Of a DNA stretch of 5,299 nucleotides, positions 1-5,299 are shown in pieces. Each line of letters opens with the position of its first letter. Within the stretch, counting starts at the first letter, position 1. This DNA comes from Adhaeribacter sp. GTDB taxonomy: Bacteria; Bacteroidota; Bacteroidia; Cytophagales; Hymenobacteraceae. Where the stretch lies: contig JAQBNV010000411.1 in the NCBI GenBank assembly GCA_028288395.1, positions 1 through 5,299 on the forward strand, read 5' to 3'. The notes under the pieces were generated by a model. That model saw only the letters and a list, made by a program, of their open reading frames with translations. It made no database searches and was not told where the DNA came from. Both the position numbers and the translations under genes were made by a program.

Positions 1-870
1 GGATATATCCAGGCGGGTGGTAGTATCGCTTTTATTCCTGCGGTAAAAGGAAATATTAAGGCTTATGGAGCCTTTTTCAGCAAATTGGGTTTAAACAATA
101 TTCGTTACCAACCAGTTGCTAATACCCCACCAAGCCCCATAGAAATAGCTCCGGTAGATGTAGAAAATCCTTTTTTCAGGAATATTTTTGAGATAAATGC
201 AGCCAAAATGAAAATGCCGGCCGCTACGCCCTTGCTATTTTGGAACCGTTCTTCGGCCGATATTCTGAAGCTTCGCAATGGGAATAATTTCTTATCGGAA
301 TTTCGGCTGGGTAGGGGTACAATTTATTTGTTTTCTTCGCCGCTGCAAGAGGAATTTACTGACTTCTCTAATCACGCCCTTTTTGTACCAATAATGTATA
401 AAATGGCCATGCAAAGTTTCAAACAGAAACAACAAATTGCTTATGCCTTGGGGGGGAATTCCATTCAATACCCCATTGCTAATGAGCATTCCAAAGAAGT
501 TATAAAATTAATAAAAGACAGTGTATCGTTCATTCCGGAGCAGCAGATTGATAATGGCATTGCCCAGATGGTGGTGCCGGATGAATTAAACGAAGCCGGT
601 TTTTACCAGGTAGTGGTAGGTAACAAACCATTAACTACAATCGCCCTAAACTATAATAAAAAGGAATCTGATTTAAATACCTATAGTTTAGCTGACCTAA
701 AGAACATGGCAGGAGATGCCAAGAACATAAAAGTATTAGATGCTTCGGATGAAGTTGGTATAAAAAATTTGGTAGCGCAGGATAACTTAGGCACACAGCT
801 ATGGAAATATTGCCTAATATTGTGCTTAGTTTTTGCCCTAACCGAAATCCTGTTAATCAGGTTTATGTAA
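1..870 (+). CDS. BatA-type (N-terminal double-transmembrane) membrane protein, C-terminal part only
   Basis: The reading frame is open from base 1 to a TAA at 868-870, giving 289 residues with no start in the window, so this is the 3' part of a longer gene. It opens inside an alpha/beta domain: the first residues (GYIQAGGSIAFIPA) resemble the strand-turn-strand 'y.qaGGsl.ifP' of the vWA/glutamine-amidotransferase-like domain in Bacteroidota proteins that begin with a BatA two-helix anchor. The middle is a beta-rich, presumably periplasmic segment. The last 23 residues (about 267-289, starting LWKYC) form one hydrophobic helix ending at the C-terminus, the usual tail of this family. Members are typically some 650-700 residues long, so roughly the C-terminal 40% is seen. 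The role is unknown; relatives are placed with the Bat aerotolerance proteins by their N-terminus, which cannot be seen here. The next gene starts one base after the stop, suggesting translational coupling. Family assignment is from pattern recognition; membrane anchoring is well supported. Confidence 0.8.
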   Translation, partial: GYIQAGGSIAFIPAVKGNIKAYGAFFSKLGLNNIRYQPVANTPPSPIEIAPVDVENPFFRNIFEINAAKMKMPAATPLLFWNRSSADILKLRNGNNFLSEFRLGRGTIYLFSSPLQEEFTDFSNHALFVPIMYKMAMQSFKQKQQIAYALGGNSIQYPIANEHSKEVIKLIKDSVSFIPEQQIDNGIAQMVVPDELNEAGFYQVVVGNKPLTTIALNYNKKESDLNTYSLADLKNMAGDAKNIKVLDASDEVGIKNLVAQDNLGTQLWKYCLILCLVFALTEILLIRFM

Positions 871-871
871 A

Positions 872-2143
872 ATGAATATTCTGCTTAAAGGAATCACCAT
901 AATTCATCCGGCTTCCAGTTATCATAACCAAACAACAAACCTGTTCATTCAAGACGGTCGCATTACTTACATTGGTTCGGACGAGAAATCAGCGGATCAG
1001 GTTGTATATGAGCCGGGGCTTTGTGCGTCGGTTGGTTGGTTTGATATGCGAACCTGGGTAGGTGAGCCCGGATTAGAATACAAAGAGGATTTTGCCTCAG
1101 CCGCCGGGGCAGCAGCTAAAGGCGGTTTTACCGAGATAGTACTGATGCCCGATTTACAGCCGGTGGTACAAAGCAAGAATGCCTTGGGCTACATTCAGCA
1201 GCAATCAGCTAATTTGCCGGTTACTTTGCATGCCGCAAGTGCCGTTACGGTAGATGTACAGGGAAAGGATCTGACTGAAATGATTGATTTAAATCAGGCT
1301 GGCGCTGTGGCTTTTACCGATGGTGATCTTCCCCTTCAGCAGGCCGATGTACTGGTTAAAGCTTTGCACTATGTGCAATATTTTAACGGCTTGGTTATGC
1401 AGCGGCCCCGCGATAAATATTTGGGGCAGTTGGGTTTAATGCACGAAGGTCTCGTAAGTACCCTGTTAGGATTAAAAGGCATTCCGGCGCTGGCCGAAGA
1501 AGTAATGGTGGCCCGTGACTTACAACTGCTGGAATATTCAGGGGGCAAGCTTCATTTTTCTTTATTATCCACGGCGGGCGCTGTAAAGCTGGTGCGGCAG
1601 GCGAAAGCCCAGGGCCTGGCGGTAACCTGCGATATTGCCAGTTATCAGGTAGCTTTTACCGATGATGATATTATTCATTTTGATACAAATTTTAAAGTAG
1701 ATCCGCCTTTCCGGTCGCAGTTAGATAAAGAAGCCCTGATCAAAGGGTTACAGGATGGAACCATTGATGCCTTGGTTTCGGCACATAAACCACAGGATAC
1801 CGAATCGAAAAAACTGGAGTTTGATATGGCTGAGTTTGGCATTATCAACCTGGAGACAGCTTTTGCAGTCGCGAATACTTATTTAAACCAATCGCTAAGC
1901 CTCGAAGAAATTGTGCACAAGTTTACTTTTTCGCCCCGCAACATATTAAACCTGGCTTCTCCGGAAATTAAAGAAGGCGAAAAGGCCAATCTTACCCTAT
2001 TTAACCCAACAAAAAAGTGGTGCCCACAAAGCAGTACTTCGGCTTCCAAAGCAGATAATAGTCCTTTTTTCGGGGTTGAATTGCAGGGACAGGTTTTCGG
2101 GATTATGCATAAAAACAATCTGGTGCTAAATCCCGAATATTAA
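872..2143 (+). CDS. dihydroorotase-like protein (class I PyrC family), probably non-catalytic
   Basis: This 423-residue protein has the length and segment order of class I dihydroorotases, the amidohydrolases that interconvert carbamoyl-aspartate and dihydroorotate in pyrimidine synthesis. Family landmarks are clear: GEPGLEYKEDF (64-74), AAAKGGFTEIVLMP (80-93), AFTD (147-150), a MHEG segment (190-193), VDPPFRS (276-282), DGTIDALVSAH (295-305) and FSPRNIL (353-359), followed by the returning beta-sandwich strand. However, the active site is stripped. The usual D-x-H-x-H-L-R is D58-M-R60-T-W62-V-G64, so both metal histidines and the substrate arginine are gone. The substrate Asn of MPN is D94, the histidine of V-A-H-C is Q177, the histidine of C-H-V-S is L231, the Asn of NPP is D277, and the catalytic Asp of TDHAPH is A304. 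An active enzyme is therefore unlikely; a structural or regulatory partner (as with Pseudomonas PyrC', which supports aspartate transcarbamoylase) is inference. The frame is intact, so it is not a decaying pseudogene. ATG 872 lies one base after the preceding stop, without a Shine-Dalgarno. Confidence 0.9.
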   Translation: MNILLKGITIIHPASSYHNQTTNLFIQDGRITYIGSDEKSADQVVYEPGLCASVGWFDMRTWVGEPGLEYKEDFASAAGAAAKGGFTEIVLMPDLQPVVQSKNALGYIQQQSANLPVTLHAASAVTVDVQGKDLTEMIDLNQAGAVAFTDGDLPLQQADVLVKALHYVQYFNGLVMQRPRDKYLGQLGLMHEGLVSTLLGLKGIPALAEEVMVARDLQLLEYSGGKLHFSLLSTAGAVKLVRQAKAQGLAVTCDIASYQVAFTDDDIIHFDTNFKVDPPFRSQLDKEALIKGLQDGTIDALVSAHKPQDTESKKLEFDMAEFGIINLETAFAVANTYLNQSLSLEEIVHKFTFSPRNILNLASPEIKEGEKANLTLFNPTKKWCPQSSTSASKADNSPFFGVELQGQVFGIMHKNNLVLNPEY

Positions 2144-2180
2144 TCTAAATTAGTATTTTATATTATTTAAAAACGCATTA
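2144..2180 (+). other. AT-rich intergenic spacer, possible promoter region
   Basis: This 37-base gap is the longest non-coding stretch in the window, and only 5 of its bases are G or C, far fewer than in the flanking genes. Such an AT-rich gap could hold an internal promoter for the DUF4199 and glycosyltransferase genes. I cannot find a good match to the Bacteroidota -7 element (TAnnTTTG), only loose T-rich runs such as TAGTATTTTA. There is no GC-rich hairpin with a T tract, so it does not look like an intrinsic terminator. No Shine-Dalgarno precedes the ATG that follows. Confidence 0.35.
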
Positions 2181-2690
2181 ATGTATGATCAGGCAGTGGT
2201 GCGAACAGGAATCAGGTATGGCGTATTATGCGCCTTGGTTAGTTTCGCAGTTACCTTAGTAATATTTTTGGCGGGCCACAACCCGTATGGGCAAACAAGT
2301 TTGTTTAGCCTCATTGCCATGCCGGCTTTTATATTTGCAGGGTGTGCTTATTTTAAGAAATTTAATGACCAGAATGTTGGCTTTTTAAAGGCTTTACGGG
2401 TAGCTTTAGCTATAACCTTTTACGCGGCCCTGGCTTCGGCCATGTTTTTATACATCTTTTCGGAGTTTGCCGGAGTAGAGGCCATTCAGCGGCACATCAC
2501 CGAAATGAAAGTAATATTGGAAACCACGCGGACGGAGACTATCAAGCTGATTGGCGAGGCCAATTATAAACTAACGATTGATCAACTGGATAAAACTACC
2601 CCATATTACTTAGCTGTAGATGATTTTATGAAGAAGTTATTTACGGGCTTGCTTATTTCTATTGTAGCAGCTGTTTATTTCCGAAAATAA
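2181..2690 (+). CDS. DUF4199 domain membrane protein (first of two)
   Basis: A 169-residue integral membrane protein with the DUF4199 architecture, a family common in Bacteroidota and of unknown function. Four hydrophobic helices can be seen at about 11-32, 39-57, 72-94 and 150-167. Between helices 2 and 3 lies a short charged turn with YFKKFNDQNVGFLKA, matching the conserved 'yr....g..i.fg.a...g' region of the family. Between helices 3 and 4 is a soluble, helix-prone loop of about 55 residues (95-149), rich in Glu, Lys and Thr. There is no signal peptide apart from the first helix and no catalytic motif. ATG 2181 is the natural start because helix 1 follows after about ten residues, as in relatives; no Shine-Dalgarno is present. 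A second DUF4199 gene follows after 25 bases. The family call is good; the function cannot be stated. Confidence 0.85.
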   Translation: MYDQAVVRTGIRYGVLCALVSFAVTLVIFLAGHNPYGQTSLFSLIAMPAFIFAGCAYFKKFNDQNVGFLKALRVALAITFYAALASAMFLYIFSEFAGVEAIQRHITEMKVILETTRTETIKLIGEANYKLTIDQLDKTTPYYLAVDDFMKKLFTGLLISIVAAVYFRK

Positions 2691-2715
2691 TCTCAAACCT
2701 ATAACCTGTACCACC

Positions 2716-3258
2716 ATGAACGATAATGACTTAGCCTTAACCCAACCCAAAACTTCCTGGGTAATGATCTCGATTAAATATGGAATAATATTTGGTCTTA
2801 TTTCGGGTTTGGTAAGCGTTGCTATTTTCCTGACCGAAAATTTTGGCAATATTTGGTTAGGCATGGTAGTAGGGCTCATCGTTTCGATAACCGGAATTGT
2901 ACTAACTCACCGGGAATACAAAAAAAATAACGGCGGGTATATGTCCTATGGACAAGGTTTGCTAAGCGGCTTGGTTATGGCAATCGTGGCAGGTTTAATA
3001 AGTGGTATTATTTCTTATTTATATATTCGATTTGTTGATCCATCCATCCTGGAAAAGATGAGCCAGGTACAGATTGAAATGCTGGAAAAAATGAATTTCC
3101 CGGAAGATAAAATGGAAGAGACTATTGCTAAGATGGAAGTTGAAAATACCGCCTCTAAACAATTAACGGGTGGATTGTTGAGCGGCGTGATTGGTGGCTT
3201 AATCCTTTCCCTAATAGTCTCGGCCTTTACCAAAAGAACCCGGCCCGACTTTGAATAA
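2716..3258 (+). CDS. DUF4199 domain membrane protein (second of two)
   Basis: A 180-residue integral membrane protein of the same family as its upstream neighbour. Predicted helices lie at about 17-39, 44-64, 79-105 and 151-171. The loop after helix 2 contains REYKKNNGGYMSYGQGLLSG (66-85), which is the clearest DUF4199 signature in the window. Helices 1, 3 and 4 are rich in Gly and Ser (for example GLISGLVS and GGLLSGVIGG), suggesting tight helix packing. The loop between helices 3 and 4 (about 106-150) is Met-, Glu- and Lys-rich and could form an amphipathic helix or coiled coil, with repeated EKM-type spacing. It resembles its neighbour in layout but little in sequence, so the pair is an old duplication or two separate recruits, possibly a hetero-oligomer (inference). 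It ends five bases before the GT2 gene, so the two are very likely co-transcribed. Function is unknown. Confidence 0.87.
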   Translation: MNDNDLALTQPKTSWVMISIKYGIIFGLISGLVSVAIFLTENFGNIWLGMVVGLIVSITGIVLTHREYKKNNGGYMSYGQGLLSGLVMAIVAGLISGIISYLYIRFVDPSILEKMSQVQIEMLEKMNFPEDKMEETIAKMEVENTASKQLTGGLLSGVIGGLILSLIVSAFTKRTRPDFE

Positions 3259-3263
3259 TTTAC

Positions 3264-4235
3264 ATGATTAACCATACACTTCATATTTCGGTTGTTATTC
3301 CTTTATTAAACGAAGCCGAATCGCTGCCCGAACTTACCCAATGGATAAGCCGGGTAATGCAGGAAAACAGCTTTACTTACGAGATAATTTTAGTGGATGA
3401 CGGCAGTACCGATTCCTCCTGGAAAGTAATTCAGGAACTGGCAATTATCAACGGTAATATCAAAGGCATCCGGTTTAACCGCAACTATGGCAAGTCGGCG
3501 GCTTTAAACGTGGGTTTCCGACAGAGTAACGGCGAAGTGGTAATTACCATGGATGCTGATTTGCAAGACTCACCCGACGAAATTCCGGATTTGTATCACC
3601 TGATTAAAGACGAAGGCTTTGATTTGATTTCGGGCTGGAAAAAGAAGCGGTACGATCCCATTTCCAAAACCCTGCCGACCAAATTATTTAATGCCGTTAC
3701 CCGTAAAATTTCGCACATTAATCTCCACGATTTTAATTGCGGCTTAAAAGCCTACGATCAGCGGGTGGTAAAAAGCATTGAAGTCTACGGCGAAATGCAC
3801 CGCTACATTCCGGTTATTGCCAAATGGAACGGGTTTGGTAAAATCGGCGAAAAAGTAGTGCAGCACCAGGAACGCAAATACGGCACTACTAAATTCGGGT
3901 TAGAGCGTTTTGTATACGGCTTCCTCGATTTATTATCCATCACCTTTGTATCGCGGTTTAAGAAGCGGCCCATGCACTTTTTTGGTACCATGGGTACTTT
4001 ATCTTTTCTGGCTGGTTTTTTAATTACCTTGTGGCTGATTGTGGAAAAGGTATATTATTCGTTTTTCCTGCACCAACGCGTGCGAAACGTGGTCGATCAG
4101 CCTTTGTTTTTCCTGTCCCTAGTGGCTTTAATAATTGGGGTGCAATTGTTTTTAGCCGGATTCCTGGCCGAAATGATTTCATTATCGGGTAACCGCCGGA
4201 ACGATTATCTGATCCGGGATCGCGTGGGATTGTAG
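3264..4235 (+). CDS. family 2 glycosyltransferase, DPM1/GtrB-like, membrane-anchored
   Basis: A 323-residue GT-A glycosyltransferase of family GT2. The N-terminal catalytic domain (about 7-230) begins with ISVVIPLLNEAESL, followed by VDDGSTD (44-50) for nucleotide-sugar binding, RNYGKSAALNVGF (73-85), the metal-binding DADLQD (97-102), the HRYIPVIA segment (179-186) and QHQERKYGTTKFG (200-212), the basic C-terminal motif typical of polyprenyl-phosphate glycosyltransferases. Two transmembrane helices follow at about 236-261 and 280-304, with a short positively charged tail. This is the layout of GtrB/ArnC/DPM1-type enzymes, which move a sugar from UDP- or GDP-sugar to undecaprenyl phosphate at the cytoplasmic face. 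All key acidic residues are present, so it should be active; the sugar cannot be deduced. It begins five bases after the DUF4199 stop and ends four bases before the next glycosyltransferase, pointing to a shared glycan pathway. No Shine-Dalgarno is seen; ATG 3264 places the first beta strand correctly. Confidence 0.94.
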   Translation: MINHTLHISVVIPLLNEAESLPELTQWISRVMQENSFTYEIILVDDGSTDSSWKVIQELAIINGNIKGIRFNRNYGKSAALNVGFRQSNGEVVITMDADLQDSPDEIPDLYHLIKDEGFDLISGWKKKRYDPISKTLPTKLFNAVTRKISHINLHDFNCGLKAYDQRVVKSIEVYGEMHRYIPVIAKWNGFGKIGEKVVQHQERKYGTTKFGLERFVYGFLDLLSITFVSRFKKRPMHFFGTMGTLSFLAGFLITLWLIVEKVYYSFFLHQRVRNVVDQPLFFLSLVALIIGVQLFLAGFLAEMISLSGNRRNDYLIRDRVGL

Positions 4236-4239
4236 CGAT

Positions 4240-5299
4240 ATGACAAAAGTAGTAATTATTGGCCCGGCTTATCCGTTGCGTGGCGGTCTTGCCACGTATA
4301 ACGAACGACTGGCCAAAGCTTTTCAGGACCAGGGCGATACCGTAGAAATTATTACTTTCAGTTTACAATATCCCGGCTTTTTATTTCCGGGCCAGACCCA
4401 ATATTCTACCGATGCCCCGCCCGTTAACCTGCACATCAAAGCCCTGATTAATTCAATTAACCCCCTTAGCTGGGTAAGCACCGGGCAGTACCTGAAAAAG
4501 AGCCGGCCCGATTTTATTATTTTCCGGTTCTGGCTGCCTTTTATGGGCCCGGCATTTGGTACGATTGCCCGGCTGGTAAAACAAAATCAGCATACAAAAA
4601 TCCTGGCGCTGATTGATAATGCTATTCCGCACGAGAAACGGGTAGGAGATGTACCATTTACCAAATATTTCCTTTCGGCTTGTGAGGGTTTTATTACCAT
4701 GTCCCGGGCGGTGTTGCAGGACTTGGAAAAGTTACAGCCCGGCAAACCCAAAGTATACCACCCGCACCCGCTCTACGATAATTTTGGTGCGCCCGAACCC
4801 AAAGCAACAGCTATCAAAACCCTGGAGCTGGACCCAGCCTTCCGGTATATATTATTTTTCGGTTTTATCCGGGCTTACAAAGGACTGGATTTATTGCTCG
4901 AAGCGTTTAAGGATGCGCGGTTGCAGGCCCGGCCAGTTAAGCTTATTATTGCTGGTGAATTTTACGAGGATGCCCAGCCCTACGAAGAAATTATTAAAAA
5001 ATATAACCTGGAACAACGGCTGGTACGGGCCATGGAATTTATACCGAATAGCCAGGTGGTGCATTATTTTTGTGCCGCAGATTTGGTGGTGCAGCCTTAC
5101 AAACACGCCACGCAGAGCGGGGTTTCCCAGATAGCTTATCATTTTAACAAACCCATGCTGGTAACTGATGTGGGCGGCCTGGCCGAGTTAATACCAGATG
5201 GCAAAGCGGGTTATGTAACGCCGGCCCAACCGCAGGCCATTGCCAATGCCCTGGTTGATTTTTATGCCCACGACCGGGAAGCAGCCTTGGTAGCCAATA
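4240..5299 (+). CDS. GT-B glycosyltransferase, family 4-like, truncated at right edge
   Basis: An uninterrupted frame from ATG 4240 to the window end gives 353 residues; homologues of this type are usually about 370-390, so only a short C-terminal piece is missing. The N-terminal domain starts MTKVVIIGPAYPLRGGLATY, with the glycine-rich acceptor-side loop (P12-L-R-G-G-L) of GT4 enzymes, and includes FRFWLPFMGP (95-104) and DNAIPHE (126-132). The C-terminal nucleotide-sugar domain begins at about 203 with ILFFGFIRAYKGLDLLLEAF (204-223), then KLIIAGEFY (234-242), DLVVQPYKHATQSGVSQIAY (281-300) and KPMLVTDVGGLAELI (304-318). The acidic EX7E pair of classical GT4 enzymes is absent, the equivalent positions being A290 and I298 by ungapped comparison; a TQSG motif lies there instead. 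It probably transfers a sugar in surface polysaccharide or glycolipid synthesis in the cytoplasm or at the inner membrane; donor and acceptor are unknown. The four-base gap to the GT2 gene implies co-translation. Confidence 0.92.
   Translation, partial: MTKVVIIGPAYPLRGGLATYNERLAKAFQDQGDTVEIITFSLQYPGFLFPGQTQYSTDAPPVNLHIKALINSINPLSWVSTGQYLKKSRPDFIIFRFWLPFMGPAFGTIARLVKQNQHTKILALIDNAIPHEKRVGDVPFTKYFLSACEGFITMSRAVLQDLEKLQPGKPKVYHPHPLYDNFGAPEPKATAIKTLELDPAFRYILFFGFIRAYKGLDLLLEAFKDARLQARPVKLIIAGEFYEDAQPYEEIIKKYNLEQRLVRAMEFIPNSQVVHYFCAADLVVQPYKHATQSGVSQIAYHFNKPMLVTDVGGLAELIPDGKAGYVTPAQPQAIANALVDFYAHDREAALVAN

Noticed and set aside
85..87. TTG as a start codon for the first gene
   Set aside because: The same frame is open back to base 1 and encodes family-typical sequence (GYIQAGGSIAFIPA), so the gene begins left of the window and TTG 85 is an internal leucine codon.
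292..489. 65-residue - strand open frame opposite the BatA-type gene
   Set aside because: Short, motif-free and antisense to the well-supported coding frame.
1879..2118. 79-residue - strand open frame opposite the dihydroorotase-like gene
   Set aside because: Antisense to conserved dihydroorotase sequence; composition and lack of motifs fit a shadow frame.
872..2143. Treating the dihydroorotase-like gene as a pseudogene
   Set aside because: There is no frameshift or internal stop, the length is normal, and non-catalytic conserved segments are kept; loss of catalytic residues alone fits a pseudoenzyme better than a decaying gene.
2144..2180. Intrinsic terminator after the dihydroorotase-like gene
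   Set aside because: Only weak AT-only complementarity is present, with no GC-rich stem followed by a T tract.
2637..3284. Two - strand open frames (2637-2879 and 3015-3284) opposite the DUF4199 genes
   Set aside because: They mirror hydrophobic membrane-protein codons on the other strand and show no family pattern of their own.
4649..5134. 161-residue + strand open frame
   Set aside because: It overlaps the GT-B glycosyltransferase gene in another frame, is rich in Arg, Pro, Trp and Cys with no domain pattern, and the glycosyltransferase frame is uninterrupted here.
4891..5142. 83-residue - strand open frame inside the GT-B gene
   Set aside because: Antisense to a clearly coding region with no recognisable motif; a chance frame.
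1..5299. CRISPR array, tRNA/rRNA, insertion sequence or phage genes
   Set aside because: Coding frames fill nearly the whole window; no regularly spaced repeats, terminal inverted repeats, transposase motifs or tRNA-like cloverleaf stretches were seen.

Overview
The window looks like ordinary chromosomal DNA from a member of the Bacteroidota, most likely an environmental Cytophagales of the Hymenobacteraceae type (Adhaeribacter, Pontibacter, Hymenobacter). The genus-level guess is inference. It rests on the gene families (a BatA-type membrane protein, two DUF4199 proteins, the glycosyltransferase types), the absence of recognisable Shine-Dalgarno sequences before the starts, and a moderate G+C content. 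All genes are on the + strand and packed head to tail, so the layout reads as one operon or two closely spaced ones.

Layout: (1) 1-870, the C-terminal part of a large membrane-anchored protein of the BatA/N-terminal double-transmembrane family, cut off at the left edge. (2) 872-2143, a full-length class I dihydroorotase homologue that has lost almost all metal-binding and substrate-binding residues. (3) 2144-2180, a very AT-rich spacer, the largest gap in the window. (4) 2181-2690 and 2716-3258, two adjacent, divergent DUF4199 four-helix membrane proteins. (5) 3264-4235, a membrane-anchored family 2 glycosyltransferase of the DPM1/GtrB type. (6) 4240 to the right edge, a GT-B (family 4-like) glycosyltransferase, truncated by the window.

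The two glycosyltransferases are separated by only 4 bases and probably act in one glycan pathway: the GT2 enzyme is expected to load a sugar onto a polyprenyl-phosphate carrier, and the GT4-like enzyme to transfer a sugar from an activated nucleotide donor. The roles of the DUF4199 proteins and of the BatA-type protein are not known precisely; membrane location is all the sequence shows.

The most notable observation is the dihydroorotase-like protein. The fold-defining segments are well kept, but the HxH metal site, the substrate Arg and Asn, the later histidine ligands and the catalytic Asp are all substituted. It is therefore very probably a non-catalytic pseudoenzyme, comparable in principle to the inactive PyrC' of Pseudomonas. 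I found no CRISPR array, RNA gene, mobile element, inverted repeat or convincing terminator, and no sign of a wholly new system.
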